A DNA stretch of 64,000 bases from Streptomyces umbrinus (GTDB lineage: Bacteria > Actinomycetota > Actinomycetes > Streptomycetales > Streptomycetaceae), in contig NZ_JAUSZI010000002.1 of the NCBI RefSeq assembly GCF_030817415.1, forward strand, positions 8,618,001-8,682,000. The letters are read 5' to 3'. The first letter of the stretch is position 1. Each line of letters starts with the position of its first letter. The notes beneath the pieces were generated by a model that ran no database searches, was not told the DNA's origin, and saw nothing but the letters and a program-made list of their open reading frames with translations. Below are positions 44,234 to 52,700 of the stretch, one piece after another. The position numbers and the translations under genes are program-made.

Positions 44234-44998
44234 TCAGTACTTGGGGCCTACGTGGGTGTCCATTAGGGCTACGGAGGCGCGGCGGGCGATGGAGATGTTG
44301 CAAGAGTTCGCTCGCTTCCAGCTGACGCCGACCGCGTCGAGGGTGTCCGTGAAGAGCTGGATGATGTCAGGCGACTTGTTGGTGAAGAAGTACCGGGGGT
44401 ACTCGTATCGCTTGCGTTCACCGCCGACTAGGCGGGTCGTCCAGTTGGTGATACGGCAGCCGTCGGAATGGATGAGTCCCCGGATGAATTCCCATGGGTG
44501 CGCATCGACGATTTCCTGCTGCCAGGGTTCGAGGACGATCGGGCGCTCATGCTTCTTGCCGGGGCCGTGCTGGGGGAACAGGCAGGGCCAGTGCTGGCTG
44601 TACCCGACGACCGAGACGTATCCGACTGCGTGGACCCGGTTCGACTTCTTGCTGGGGTTGATGGCTTCGACGGCGGTAGCGCAAGCCTCGATGAGGCCGG
44701 GCCAAGCGTTGGCGCATGCGATGCGGAGAAAGGAGCCCGCTCGTATGCCGGGACTGATGCAGCCGTCGCCGAGGTAGAGCCCCAAGAGATAGCTGTAGGC
44801 CGCCGTGTTGGAAGGTGACTCAGTCGTTGGACCGCATCTCGAGCATGGCGTGCGCTTCATGCGCGGTAACGGTTCGATGCGTGATTGCCAGGAGCGGATC
44901 GCTGACCGGGAGGCACCGGTCTCCTGGCTCACTGAGTTCAGGCTGCGTCCCTGAGCGACAAGTGCCAGAGCTCGCTTGCGTGTGCCCATGTCGTACAT
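44234..44998 (-). CDS. LAGLIDADG-type protein with N-terminal helix-turn-helix
   Basis: 254 aa. Residues ~5-40 form an HTH (ALALVAQGRSLNSVSQETGASRSAIRSWQSR), then a CSRCGP knuckle. Two LAGLIDADG-like helices follow: YLLGLYLGDGCIS near 70 and FIRGLIHSDGCRI near 170, each with the catalytic acidic residue. This is the pattern of homing endonucleases. It is free-standing, with no intron or intein around it, so it may have been adapted as a DNA-binding regulator. It sits 41 bp from a terminator and ~110 bp from the unusual tRNA on the same strand. Base composition is noticeably less GC-biased than its neighbours. Confidence 0.85.
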   Translation of the reverse strand: MYDMGTRKRALALVAQGRSLNSVSQETGASRSAIRSWQSRIEPLPRMKRTPCSRCGPTTESPSNTAAYSYLLGLYLGDGCISPGIRAGSFLRIACANAWPGLIEACATAVEAINPSKKSNRVHAVGYVSVVGYSQHWPCLFPQHGPGKKHERPIVLEPWQQEIVDAHPWEFIRGLIHSDGCRITNWTTRLVGGERKRYEYPRYFFTNKSPDIIQLFTDTLDAVGVSWKRANSCNISIARRASVALMDTHVGPKY

Positions 44999-45038
44999 GC
45001 GGCCACTCTGTGCTACTGATCGTGACCATGCGCAGCGA

Positions 45039-45074
45039 AAAGCGGATGTTCACGAGAACGTGAGCATCCGCTTT
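45039..45074 (-). terminator. Hairpin terminator downstream of the tRNA
   Basis: 16-bp stem with one G-U pair (45039-45054 with 45059-45074) around an AGAA loop, followed on the minus strand by a short T-run. It lies ~30 bp after the tRNA 3' end. Confidence 0.75.
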
Positions 45075-45104
45075 CTTCTGGCGACCTTCAATTCGAAGGA
45101 AAAG

Positions 45105-45180
45105 TGCCCCGAGTCGGACTCGAACCGACACTGTATGGGTTTTGAATCCATTGCCTGCTGCCAAATTGGGCTACCGGGGC
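45105..45180 (-). tRNA. tRNA, class I shape, apparent anticodon CAA (Leu-like, unusual)
   Basis: 76 nt on the minus strand. Acceptor GCCCCGG/TCGGGGC with discriminator A; D arm GCCC...AGGC with an 11-nt loop containing GG; anticodon arm ATGGA-TTCAAAA-CCCAT; variable loop ACAGT (5 nt); T arm GTCGG-TTCGAGT-CCGAC. The loop puts CAA at 34-36 with U33, i.e. leucine (UUG). Ordinary bacterial tRNA-Leu are class II with a long variable arm, and this one is not. The anticodon stem has an A-C mismatch next to the loop. No CCA is encoded. Could be a specialised Leu tRNA, a tRNA charged with another amino acid, or a tRNA-like regulatory RNA. Confidence 0.8.
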
Positions 45181-45218
45181 CCGCAAATCGAAGGTTCACT
45201 CCGACCCGCTGCGTTCCC

Positions 45219-45249
45219 ACCATACCGCAGCTAGGTACGCTCTTGTCAG
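45219..45249 (-). promoter_or_regulatory. Possible promoter of the tRNA
   Basis: On the minus strand CTGACA (45244-45249) and TATGGT (45219-45224) are 19 bp apart, about 40 bp upstream of the tRNA 5' end. Near-consensus sigma-70-type boxes, spacing slightly long. Confidence 0.4.
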
Positions 45250-45278
45250 CAGTACCCCGCCCTGAACGAGGAGCCCCC

Positions 45279-45935
45279 GTGACCGCCCCCGAGTCGCCCC
45301 AGCCCGTAGACGCGCCCGACGACGACAAGTCGCACGTGCCTCCGCTGACGACCCGTGTCGTCATCGCCGAGGACGAGGCGTTGATCCGTCTCGACCTCAA
45401 GGAGATGCTCGAAGAAGAGGGGTACACGGTCGTAGGCGAGGCCGGTGACGGTGAGCAGGCCGTCGAGCTCGCCCGGGAGCACCGCCCCGACCTCGTCATC
45501 CTCGATGTGAAGATGCCGAAGCTCGACGGCATCTCCGCCGCGGAGAAGATCGCCGAGGAGTCCATCGCCCCGGTGCTGATGCTCACCGCGTTCTCGCAGC
45601 GCGACCTCGTCGAGCGGGCGCGTGACGCCGGTGCGATGGCGTATCTGGTGAAGCCGTTCAGCAAGAGCGATGTCGTTCCGGCGATCGAGATGGCTGTCTC
45701 GCGCTTCACGGAGTTGAAGGCGCTGGAGAAGGAGATCGAGGATCTCACGACGCGTCTGGAGACGAGGAAGCTCGTCGACCGTGCGAAGTCGGTGCTGCAG
45801 ACGGAGTACGGCCTGTCGGAGCCGGCCGCGTTCCGTTGGATTCAGAAGACGTCCATGGACCGTCGTATGTCGATGCAGCAGGTCGCCGAGGCGGTTATTC
45901 AGGACGCCGACGAGAAGAAGGCCGCGAAGGGCTGA
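45279..45935 (+). CDS. pdtaR: Response regulator with ANTAR RNA-binding domain (PdtaR-like)
   Basis: 218 aa from GTG 45279 with GAGGAG upstream; the frame stays open far upstream but only through the tRNA region. The receiver domain has acidic pocket AEDEALI, phosphoacceptor Asp76 in LVILDVKMPK, and Lys in YLVKPFSK. The C-terminal ANTAR domain (LEKEIEDLTTRLETRKLVDRAKSVLQTEYGLSEPAAFRWIQKTSMDRRMSM) binds paired hexaloop RNA hairpins to prevent termination. No kinase is adjacent; PdtaS is usually encoded elsewhere. The pyk-pdtaR-liv order is the standard Streptomyces one. Confidence 0.93.
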   Translation: MTAPESPQPVDAPDDDKSHVPPLTTRVVIAEDEALIRLDLKEMLEEEGYTVVGEAGDGEQAVELAREHRPDLVILDVKMPKLDGISAAEKIAEESIAPVLMLTAFSQRDLVERARDAGAMAYLVKPFSKSDVVPAIEMAVSRFTELKALEKEIEDLTTRLETRKLVDRAKSVLQTEYGLSEPAAFRWIQKTSMDRRMSMQQVAEAVIQDADEKKAAKG

Positions 45936-45956
45936 GCGACCGGCAACGAGCGTACG

Positions 45957-46004
45957 TACGGCTGAGGCCCGCACCCGTGTCAACGGGTGCGGGCCTCAGC
46001 CGTA
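45957..46004. terminator. Bidirectional terminator between pdtaR and livF
   Basis: Perfect 22-bp inverted repeat (45957-45978 with 45983-46004) around a GTCA loop, midway between the convergent stops of pdtaR and livF. Confidence 0.9.
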
Positions 46005-46042
46005 TGCGAGTAGCCGCGAGGGGCCGTACCGCGAACGTCGGC

Positions 46043-46759
46043 TCAGTCCTCGCCGAGGTACGCCTTGCGGACCGACTCGTCGTGCAGGAGGTCCTGGCCG
46101 GATCCGGAGAGGACGATGCTGCCGACCTCCATGACGTGTCCCTGGTCGGCGAGCGAGAGTGCTGCCTGGGCGTTCTGCTCGACGAGCAGGATGGTGGTGC
46201 CCTGGGACTTGAGTTCGGAGATCGTGGCCATGATCTTCTGCATCATGATCGGCGAGAGGCCCATGGAGGGTTCGTCGAGCATGAGCAGCTTGGGCTGGGA
46301 CATGAGCGCGCGGCCCATGGCGAGCATCTGCTGCTCGCCGCCGGAGAGCGTGCCCGCGGCCTGCTTGCGGCGTTCGCCGAGGATCGGGAAGAGGTCGTAC
46401 GCCCGTTGGATGTCCTTGTCGATGCCTGCCTTGTCGCTGCGCAGGAAGGCTCCGAGGCGGAGGTTGTCCTCGATCGTCATGCGGGGGAAGATGTGCCGCC
46501 CCTCGGGGGAGTGGGCGAGCCCGAGGGAGACGATCTGGTGGGCGGGGGTCTTCTTCAGTGACTTGCCCTGGAACTTGATCTGGCCGCCGACGGGCTTGAG
46601 GAGGCCGGAGAGGGTGCGCAGGGTGGTGGTTTTTCCGGCGCCGTTGGTGCCGATGAGGGTGACGACCTGGCCGGCGTCGACCTTGAAGGAGATGCCCTTG
46701 ACGGCTTCGATCTTGCCGTAGGCGACTCGGAGGTCCTCGACTTCGAGCAGTGCGGTCAT
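46043..46759 (-). CDS. livF: Branched-chain amino acid ABC transporter ATPase LivF
   Basis: 238 aa. Walker A LIGTNGAGKTTTLR, Q-loop region, signature LSGGEQQMLAMGRAL, Walker B LLMLDEPSMGLSP and switch His region (VEQNAQAALSLAD, typical for LivF). It energises import of Leu/Ile/Val or related amino acids at the inner face of the membrane. Its ATG overlaps the livG stop (ATGA). Last gene of livKHMGF. Confidence 0.95.
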   Translation of the reverse strand: MTALLEVEDLRVAYGKIEAVKGISFKVDAGQVVTLIGTNGAGKTTTLRTLSGLLKPVGGQIKFQGKSLKKTPAHQIVSLGLAHSPEGRHIFPRMTIEDNLRLGAFLRSDKAGIDKDIQRAYDLFPILGERRKQAAGTLSGGEQQMLAMGRALMSQPKLLMLDEPSMGLSPIMMQKIMATISELKSQGTTILLVEQNAQAALSLADQGHVMEVGSIVLSGSGQDLLHDESVRKAYLGED

Positions 46760-47667
46760 CGGTCGTTCTCCTTGCGGGGCGCGGCGTCCGTGGAGGCTTC
46801 GGCCTGTGCCTCGGCGGCTTCGACCTCGGCGACCTCCTCCTGGCCGGGTGCGTCTTCGAAGGGTTCGCCGAGGTAGGCGGCGATGACGCGTTCGTCGCCC
46901 TGGACGGTGGCGCTGTCGCCTTCGACGAGTTTTTCGCCCTGGACGAGGACGGCGACGCGGTCGCAGAGGTTGAAGATGAACCGCATGTCGTGCTCGATGA
47001 CGAGGACGGCGATGCCCATGTCCCGGATGGCGAAGACGAGTTCCTCGGTGGCCCGGGTCTCCTGCGGGTTCATGCCGGCGGTGGGCTCGTCGAGGAGGAG
47101 CAGGCCGGGTTCGCTGGCGAGGGCGCGGGCGATTTCGAGCTTGCGCTGTTCGCCGTAGGGGAGGTTCCTGGCGAGGTGGTCGCGCTTGGCGGCGAGGCCG
47201 ATGAACTCGAGGAGTTCCATGGCGCGGTCTTCGGAGGTTTTTTCGGCCTTCTTGAAGCCGGGGCCGCGTACGAGTGCGGACCAGAGTCCTTCTTTGGTGC
47301 GGGTGTGGCGGCCGACGAGGACGTTTTCCAGGACCGTCATGTTGGCGAAGAGACGGATGTTCTGGAAGGTGCGGGCGACGCCGGCGGCGGTGACCTTGAA
47401 GGACTGGGACGGCAGGACGGTGCCCTTGTAGCGGACCTCTCCCTCGGTGGGGATGTAGAGGCCGGTGAGGCAGTTGAAGAAGGTCGTCTTGCCGGCGCCG
47501 TTGGGGCCGATGAGGCCGACGATTTCTCCGCTGTTGACCTGGAGGTCGACGTTGCGTACGGCGGTGAGGCCGCCGAAGCGCATGGTGACGCCGCGTGCGT
47601 CGAGCACCGTTTCGCCGGGGGCGGTGGCGCCGGGGGCGGCGCCCTTGGTGGTGGTGTCGGTAGTCAT
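46756..47667 (-). CDS. livG: Branched-chain amino acid ABC transporter ATPase LivG
   Basis: 303 aa. Walker A LIGPNGAGKTTFFNCLTG, a LivG-specific insertion with TFQNIRLFANMTVLENVLVG, signature PYGEQRKLEIARAL, Walker B LLLLDEPTAGMNPQE, His-loop VIEHDMRFIFNLCD. An extra N-terminal tail (~20 residues, Ala/Gly-rich) and an acidic C-terminal tail of ~45 residues are beyond the usual ~255. Lies 5 bp after livM. Confidence 0.95.
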   Translation of the reverse strand: MTTDTTTKGAAPGATAPGETVLDARGVTMRFGGLTAVRNVDLQVNSGEIVGLIGPNGAGKTTFFNCLTGLYIPTEGEVRYKGTVLPSQSFKVTAAGVARTFQNIRLFANMTVLENVLVGRHTRTKEGLWSALVRGPGFKKAEKTSEDRAMELLEFIGLAAKRDHLARNLPYGEQRKLEIARALASEPGLLLLDEPTAGMNPQETRATEELVFAIRDMGIAVLVIEHDMRFIFNLCDRVAVLVQGEKLVEGDSATVQGDERVIAAYLGEPFEDAPGQEEVAEVEAAEAQAEASTDAAPRKENDR

Positions 47668-47672
47668 CGTGG

Positions 47673-49502
47673 TCAGGCCCCTGCCTTGCTGAGGACTGTG
47701 GGAGCTTCCGCTTCCTCGTGGAATTCGAGCTGGCGGCGCCGGTTCGGGATGAGGCCTTCCGGACGGAAGCGCATCAGCAGGACGAGCGCGAGGCCGAAGG
47801 CGAGGAGCTGGTAGTCGCCGAGGAACTGGAGCTTGGCGGGGATCAGGTAGAGCAGTGCGGCGCCGACGAGCGGTCCGCTGATGGTGCCCATGCCGCCGAG
47901 GACGACCGCTGCGAGCAGGAAGGCCGAGTTGGGCGGGACGACGTGGGCGAACTGGTACTGCTCGGGTGTCACGGTGTAGGTGACGTGTGCCTGGACGGAG
48001 CCGGCGAGGCCGGCGAGGGCTGCGCCGAGGGCGAAGGCGATGAGCTTGACGCGGAAGCCGTTGATGCCCATGGCGAGCGCGGCGGTCTCGTCCTCGCGGA
48101 TGGCGACCCAGGCGCGGCCGATGCGGGAGTCGCCGCTGCGGCGGAAGACGACCACGACGACCAGCGTGATGAGGAGCATCAGCAGGAAGTAGTTGGCGAA
48201 GCGCGCGATGGTGAATCCGGCGATGCTGTGCTCTTGGCCGAAGTCGAACCCGAGGATGTTGAGGTTCGGGATCGAGGAGATGCCGTTGGAGCCGTTGGTG
48301 ATGTCGGGTCCGCTGGTGCCGTCCATGTTGAGGACGGTGATGCGGAAGATCTCACCGAAGCCGAGGGTCACGATGGCGAGGTAGTCGCCGCGCAGCCGGA
48401 GGGTCGGGGCGCCGATGAGGACGCCGAAGACCATGGCGACCGCCGCGCCGAGGAGGGCGGAGGCCCAGAACGGCAGGTGGATGTCGAACGGTGAGGAGGG
48501 GGAGCCGGAGACCATGGCCGCGGTGTAGGCGCCGACGCCGAGGAAGGCGACGTATCCGAGGTCGAGGAGTCCGGCGAGGCCGACGACGATGTTGAGGCCG
48601 AGGGCGACGGTGGCGAAGATCAGGATGTAGACGCCGATGGTCGCGTACTGGTCGTCGGACTGGGTGAAGGGGAATGCGGCGGCGGCGACGAACGCGCCGA
48701 TCATGGTGACGTTGCGGTGCTTCGAGGTGAGTGCGGACAGCCTGTTGACGAGTCCGGCCTTGGCCGCGGCGGCGAAGCCGAGGCCCGCGGTGATGAGGAA
48801 GCCGATGAACTGCTCGTCGTACTCGGTGCCGATGCCGTAGGTGAAGACGGTCAGGCCGAGGGCCAGTGCGGCGACGATGACGAGGATTTCGGCGTACGCG
48901 GGCAGCTTGTGGGCCGGGGCCTTGGTGGTGCCGGAGGCGAAGGCTGCCTTGACGACGGTGACGTCGTACCGCCGCTGGTGGCGGAACTGCTCCCAGGCGG
49001 TGTCGTCGGGGTCGTACGGGTCGGGTGCCGGTCGCTGGAACGGCAGGGAGAGCGAGCCGACCAGGGCGGCGAGGGTGGCGACGGCCACGATCCAGCCGCC
49101 GGGTTCGAGGTTGGCCAGCCCGCCGAGTTTGGTGCTGATCGCGATGATCGTGTACCAGGCGGTGGCGAACGCGGCGAGCGCGGCGAGCTTGATGGCGCTG
49201 TCGGCGCCTGCGGGGGTGAGCCAGCGCAGGCCCTTGACGCCGTAGGAGGAGAGGCCGAAGAGCGTGGTGAGGGCGCCGCCGATGAGGACGAGGACCTGCA
49301 GGCCGCCGGGGTAGCCGTAGACGGTGAGGTCGCCGGGGAATGCGGCGGTCCAGGTCCAGGCGAGGAAGGTGGAGATGATGGTGAGGATGCCGCCGCCGGT
49401 GGCGAGGGCGCGTCCGATGTTCGGGGGGATGCCGATGAGTCCGGCGGTGGAGCCGGCCGGCTCCTTGGCGGGCGTCTGGGGGCTGGTGGTCTGTGTGGTC
49501 AT
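47673..49502 (-). CDS. livM: Branched-chain amino acid ABC transporter permease LivM, N-terminally extended
   Basis: 609 aa, about twice the typical LivM length. The C-terminal ~330 residues are the permease (VGLAGLLDLGYVAFLGVGAYTAAMV, RLRGDYLAIVTLGFGEIFRI, RIGRAWVAIREDETAALAMGI with the EAA loop, then LAGSVQAHVTYTVTP). The N-terminal ~280 residues add membrane helices and a cytosolic loop (DPYDPDDTAWEQFRHQRRYDV). Such extension is common in Streptomyces LivM, so it is noted rather than surprising. The ATG at 49502 is 5 bp after livH. Confidence 0.93.
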   Translation of the reverse strand: MTTQTTSPQTPAKEPAGSTAGLIGIPPNIGRALATGGGILTIISTFLAWTWTAAFPGDLTVYGYPGGLQVLVLIGGALTTLFGLSSYGVKGLRWLTPAGADSAIKLAALAAFATAWYTIIAISTKLGGLANLEPGGWIVAVATLAALVGSLSLPFQRPAPDPYDPDDTAWEQFRHQRRYDVTVVKAAFASGTTKAPAHKLPAYAEILVIVAALALGLTVFTYGIGTEYDEQFIGFLITAGLGFAAAAKAGLVNRLSALTSKHRNVTMIGAFVAAAAFPFTQSDDQYATIGVYILIFATVALGLNIVVGLAGLLDLGYVAFLGVGAYTAAMVSGSPSSPFDIHLPFWASALLGAAVAMVFGVLIGAPTLRLRGDYLAIVTLGFGEIFRITVLNMDGTSGPDITNGSNGISSIPNLNILGFDFGQEHSIAGFTIARFANYFLLMLLITLVVVVVFRRSGDSRIGRAWVAIREDETAALAMGINGFRVKLIAFALGAALAGLAGSVQAHVTYTVTPEQYQFAHVVPPNSAFLLAAVVLGGMGTISGPLVGAALLYLIPAKLQFLGDYQLLAFGLALVLLMRFRPEGLIPNRRRQLEFHEEAEAPTVLSKAGA

Positions 49503-49507
49503 AGGTC

Positions 49508-50440
49508 TCACGCCCTGTCCGCGACGCGCTCGCCGAGCAGGCCCTGTGGCCTGAAGAGGAGCACGAGGATGAGGAGTACGAAGGCCCAGACGTTGGCCCA
49601 GGACTGGCCGCCGAGCTGTGACATGCCGGGGACGTCGGCGATGTAGGCGGTTGCCATGGTCTCGGCGAGGCCGAGGACGACGCCGCCGATCATGGCTCCG
49701 TAGATGTTGCCGATGCCGCCGAGGACGGCGGCGGTGAAGGCCTTGAGGCCGAGGATGAAGCCCATGCGGAAGTCGATCTGGCCGTACTTGAGGCCGTAGG
49801 CGAGGCCTCCGACGGCGGCGAACGCGGCGCCGAGGGCGAAGGCGACCACGATGATGCGGTCGGTGTTGATGCCCATGAGCTTGGCGGTGTCCGGGTCCTG
49901 GGCGGTGGCCTGCATGCCGCGTCCGGTCCGGGTCTTCATGACGAAGTAGGCGAGGACGGCCATGCTGATGGGGGCCGCGATGAAGAGGAAGACGTCACCG
50001 GTCTGGATGGTGACGCTGCCGATCTCGAAGGGGCCGCCTTCGATCTGCGGGAAGGTCCGCGCCGACTTGGCGTTGGGGTACCAGGCCCATACCGCCTGCT
50101 GCAGGGCCAGGGAGAGGCCGATGGCGGTGATGAGGGGGGCCAGGCGTGGTGCGGTGCGCAGGGGGCGGTAGGCGAACCGTTCCGCTCCGACTGCGACGGT
50201 GACGGCGACGAAGATGGCGCCGACGAGCATGAGCGGCAGGGCGATCCACATGGTGGTGCCGTCGGGGAGTACGTACAGATAGACCGTGAGCGCGCCGAAG
50301 GCCCCGGTCATGAAGATCTCGCCGTGGGCGAAGTTGATGAGCTGGACGATGCCATAGACCATCGTGTAGCCGATGGCGACCAGCCCGTACATGGATCCCA
50401 GTAGCAGGCCGTTGACCAGCTGCTGCGGCAGTTCGTTCAC
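49508..50440 (-). CDS. livH: Branched-chain amino acid ABC transporter permease LivH
   Basis: 310 aa, typical length. Starts NELPQQLVNGLLLGSMYGLVAIGYTMVYGIVQLINFAHGEIFMTG, the LivH hallmark. Continues with the EAA-type loop GRGMQATAQDPDTAKLMGI and GGIGNIYGAMIGGVVLGLAE. About eight membrane helices. Forms the channel together with LivM. Separated from livK by a strong hairpin. Confidence 0.95.
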   Translation of the reverse strand: MNELPQQLVNGLLLGSMYGLVAIGYTMVYGIVQLINFAHGEIFMTGAFGALTVYLYVLPDGTTMWIALPLMLVGAIFVAVTVAVGAERFAYRPLRTAPRLAPLITAIGLSLALQQAVWAWYPNAKSARTFPQIEGGPFEIGSVTIQTGDVFLFIAAPISMAVLAYFVMKTRTGRGMQATAQDPDTAKLMGINTDRIIVVAFALGAAFAAVGGLAYGLKYGQIDFRMGFILGLKAFTAAVLGGIGNIYGAMIGGVVLGLAETMATAYIADVPGMSQLGGQSWANVWAFVLLILVLLFRPQGLLGERVADRA

Positions 50441-50491
50441 CGCATGTCCTCCGAGCGTTCGGATAGTCGAGGGATGTGACCGGATGCGAGT

Positions 50492-50527
50492 CCGCGCGGG
50501 GCGCTTGTGGTGCAGCGCCCCGCGCGG
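50492..50527 (-). terminator. Hairpin between livK and livH
   Basis: Perfect 13-bp stem CCGCGCGGGGCGC / GCGCCCCGCGCGG with a 10-nt loop. No T-run follows, so it more likely acts as a partial terminator or mRNA-stabilising stem, keeping livK more abundant than livHMGF. Confidence 0.75.
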
Positions 50528-50551
50528 CTCAGGTGGTGATGCGGGTGTGGA

Positions 50552-51787
50552 TCAGCCTTCGTACGTGCCGGACTTCACCGGCTTCCAGGTGCCACCCTCG
50601 ACGGAGTAGACGGTGAGCTGCTTGTTGGTGGCGTCGCCGTACTCGTCGAAGGAGACCTTGCCGGTCACACCGTCGAAGGAGACGCCCTGCATGGCCTCGG
50701 TGACCTTGGCGCGGGCATCGTCCGGAAGCTTGCCGTCGTTGTCCTCGACGACCTTCTTCACGGCCTCGATGATCGCCCAGCCCGAGTCGTAGGAGTAGCC
50801 GCCGTACGCCTCGTAGGCCTCCTTGTAGCCCGCGGCCTTGTAGCTGGACACGAACTCCTTGGCGGAGGGGAGGTCCTCGACGGGCGCGCCGACCGAGGTG
50901 GCGAGGTCGCCGGTGCCGCTGGCGCCGGCCAGCTTGATGAAGTCGGCGCTGTAGATGCCGTCACCGCCGACGAGCGGGATCTTGGCGCCCGCGGCCTTGA
51001 TCTGCTTGCTGAGCGGGCCGGCCTGCGGGTACTCGCCGCCGTAGTAGACGACGTCGGCACCGGAGCTCTTCACCTGCGTGGCGACGGCGGAGAAGTCCTT
51101 GGTGTCGGGGTCGATGTGCTGCGTACCGACGACCTTGCCACCGAGCTTCTTGAACTCCTCGGTGAAGGTGGCGGCGAGGCCGGCACCGTAGGTCTTCTTG
51201 TCGTCGATGACGTAGACGCTCTTCTTCTTGGCGTCGTTGAAGACGTACTGCGCGGCGAACGGGCCCTGGATGGCGTCCGTGGTCGCGGTGCGGAAGTACG
51301 ACTTGTACGGGCGGGCCTTCTCGCCGCCGTTCCACTTCGTGCCCTGGGTCAGGGCCGGGTTGGTGTTGGCGGGCGAGACCTCGACGAGCTTGGCGTCGTC
51401 GAAGACCTTCTGCATGGACTCGGCGACCGAGGAGTTCAGGGGGCCGACGACGCCGAGGACGTCCTTGTCGGCGACCAGCTTGGTGGCGTTCTGCTGGCCC
51501 GAGGAGGGCTGCGCCTGGTCGTCCAGGGCCTCGACCTTGAAGGTGATCCCTTCGACGGTCTTCTCCTTGTTGGCCGTCTTGGCCGCAAGGTCCACGGAGT
51601 TCTTGATTCCGAGGCCCAGCGCGGAGAGGTCGCCGGTCAGCGGGGCGTCGACGCCGATGACGACGGTGGTGTCACCGCCGTTCGAGTCCGAACCGCCGCC
51701 GTCCTCGTCGCGCGAGCCGCAGGCGGTGAGGGTGAGTGCTCCCGCCGCCAACGCGGCGGTGATGGCGATGAGCGAACGTTGACGCAC
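50552..51787 (-). CDS. livK: Branched-chain amino acid-binding lipoprotein LivK
   Basis: 411 aa from GTG 51785-51787, preceded by AAAGGA. Lipoprotein signal with lipobox LTLTACGS, then an acidic Gly/Ser linker and the periplasmic-binding type I fold (VVIGVDAPLTGDLSALGLGIKNSVDLAAKTAN, VVGPLNSSVAESMQKVFDDA, VYVIDDKKTYGAGLAATF, ADVVYYGGEYPQAGPL). It captures the amino acid at the outer membrane face and hands it to LivHM. Promoter not pinpointed; the 280 bp upstream hold nothing else clear. Confidence 0.94.
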   Translation of the reverse strand: MRQRSLIAITAALAAGALTLTACGSRDEDGGGSDSNGGDTTVVIGVDAPLTGDLSALGLGIKNSVDLAAKTANKEKTVEGITFKVEALDDQAQPSSGQQNATKLVADKDVLGVVGPLNSSVAESMQKVFDDAKLVEVSPANTNPALTQGTKWNGGEKARPYKSYFRTATTDAIQGPFAAQYVFNDAKKKSVYVIDDKKTYGAGLAATFTEEFKKLGGKVVGTQHIDPDTKDFSAVATQVKSSGADVVYYGGEYPQAGPLSKQIKAAGAKIPLVGGDGIYSADFIKLAGASGTGDLATSVGAPVEDLPSAKEFVSSYKAAGYKEAYEAYGGYSYDSGWAIIEAVKKVVEDNDGKLPDDARAKVTEAMQGVSFDGVTGKVSFDEYGDATNKQLTVYSVEGGTWKPVKSGTYEG

Positions 51788-52067
51788 GATCAGCAGTCCT
51801 TTCCCTGGCGCAGCCCTTCCTCGTGGAACGGGCCGAGTCGAGCGCTGGGCCGAAAATAATTCGAATCCGATGGCGCGGTGACTGGCCGTGACTCTAAGCG
51901 TGTCGGGGGAACGTGGAGGAGAGTCTGACTCATGCTGTGACGCTCTTGTTATGACACGAGGTAATGCAGAGCGGTACTCACTGGGCGGATGGGCAGACTT
52001 CCTGCCTATTCGTCCGGTCCACATAGTGAGAACCTGCAGGACGTGCCGCAGTCATTTCAGGAGCGTC

Positions 52068-52700
52068 CTACCGTTTTGGTGATGACCGGGAGTCGTTGCT
52101 GCAGGCTACTTGCAGGGCCTCTGAGAGGTCGTGCGCATAGCGCTCACCCAGGATGAAGCTGTGGTCTTCTATTGCGCGCGTATTACGCAGAGTTACGTCC
52201 AGGAAAGGGAAAGCGGCGTTTGACGGCACATTCGCGCATTCCGTGACATGCATCGTGACGACGATCTTGTGACCGAAACCGGGCTTGGTCCGGAACGGCG
52301 GGGGCGGAACCGACGTCAGCGAGAGGCTCGCGTAGGGCTGCGAGATGCGCACCACGGTGATCGTGGGTCCGTCCTGCGCGGTGACCTTCACCGCGAAGCT
52401 GAAGCTTCTGCTCGGAGCGCCGGCGGGCGTGCCCTCCTGGCCGAGGTAGGTGATGGACACCGCCTGGGACGGGTTGGGTGCCTCGGGTGGTGGCGGGTCG
52501 TGGGGCCGGGTCGCGAAGAGATAGCCGCCGCCCGCCACGAGGGCGACCACGGTGGTGGACGCGAGCACGGCACGGCGGTGCCGGGCGTACAGGCTTGTCA
52601 GCCGCTCGCGCGGGGTTCCGGGGAGGAACGGCGGGGCCGGCTCGACGGTGTCCCACGCGCGTGTGCCCTCGCCCGGCTCGACCGGACCGACGCCGCTCAA
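52068..52700 (-). CDS. Membrane-anchored hypothetical protein
   Basis: 210 aa using a TTG start that overlaps the stop of the preceding gene (TTGA). A cytosolic lead of about 50 residues is followed by one transmembrane helix (AVLASTTVVALVAGGGYLFATRP) and an extracytoplasmic domain with a strand-rich pattern (SFSFAVKVTAQDGPTITVVRISQPYASLSLTSVPPPPF) reminiscent of small Ig-like domains. Two cysteines are placed for a disulfide. Family not recognised. Probably works with the lipoprotein encoded upstream. Confidence 0.65.
   Translation of the reverse strand: MSGVGPVEPGEGTRAWDTVEPAPPFLPGTPRERLTSLYARHRRAVLASTTVVALVAGGGYLFATRPHDPPPPEAPNPSQAVSITYLGQEGTPAGAPSRSFSFAVKVTAQDGPTITVVRISQPYASLSLTSVPPPPFRTKPGFGHKIVVTMHVTECANVPSNAAFPFLDVTLRNTRAIEDHSFILGERYAHDLSEALQVACSNDSRSSPKR

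Noticed and set aside
45105..45180. The tRNA read on the plus strand with TTG (Gln) anticodon
   Set aside because: The anticodon stem would pair better, but the T loop (TTCGAGT) and acceptor pairing exist only on the minus strand.
44976..45278. Upstream extension of the pdtaR frame through the tRNA
   Set aside because: The open frame crosses a tRNA gene and its terminator; the GTG at 45279 with GAGGAG matches the family N-terminus.
47673..49502. LivM extension as an unusual fusion
   Set aside because: The extra N-terminal membrane region is long, but similar extended LivM proteins are usual in Streptomyces.
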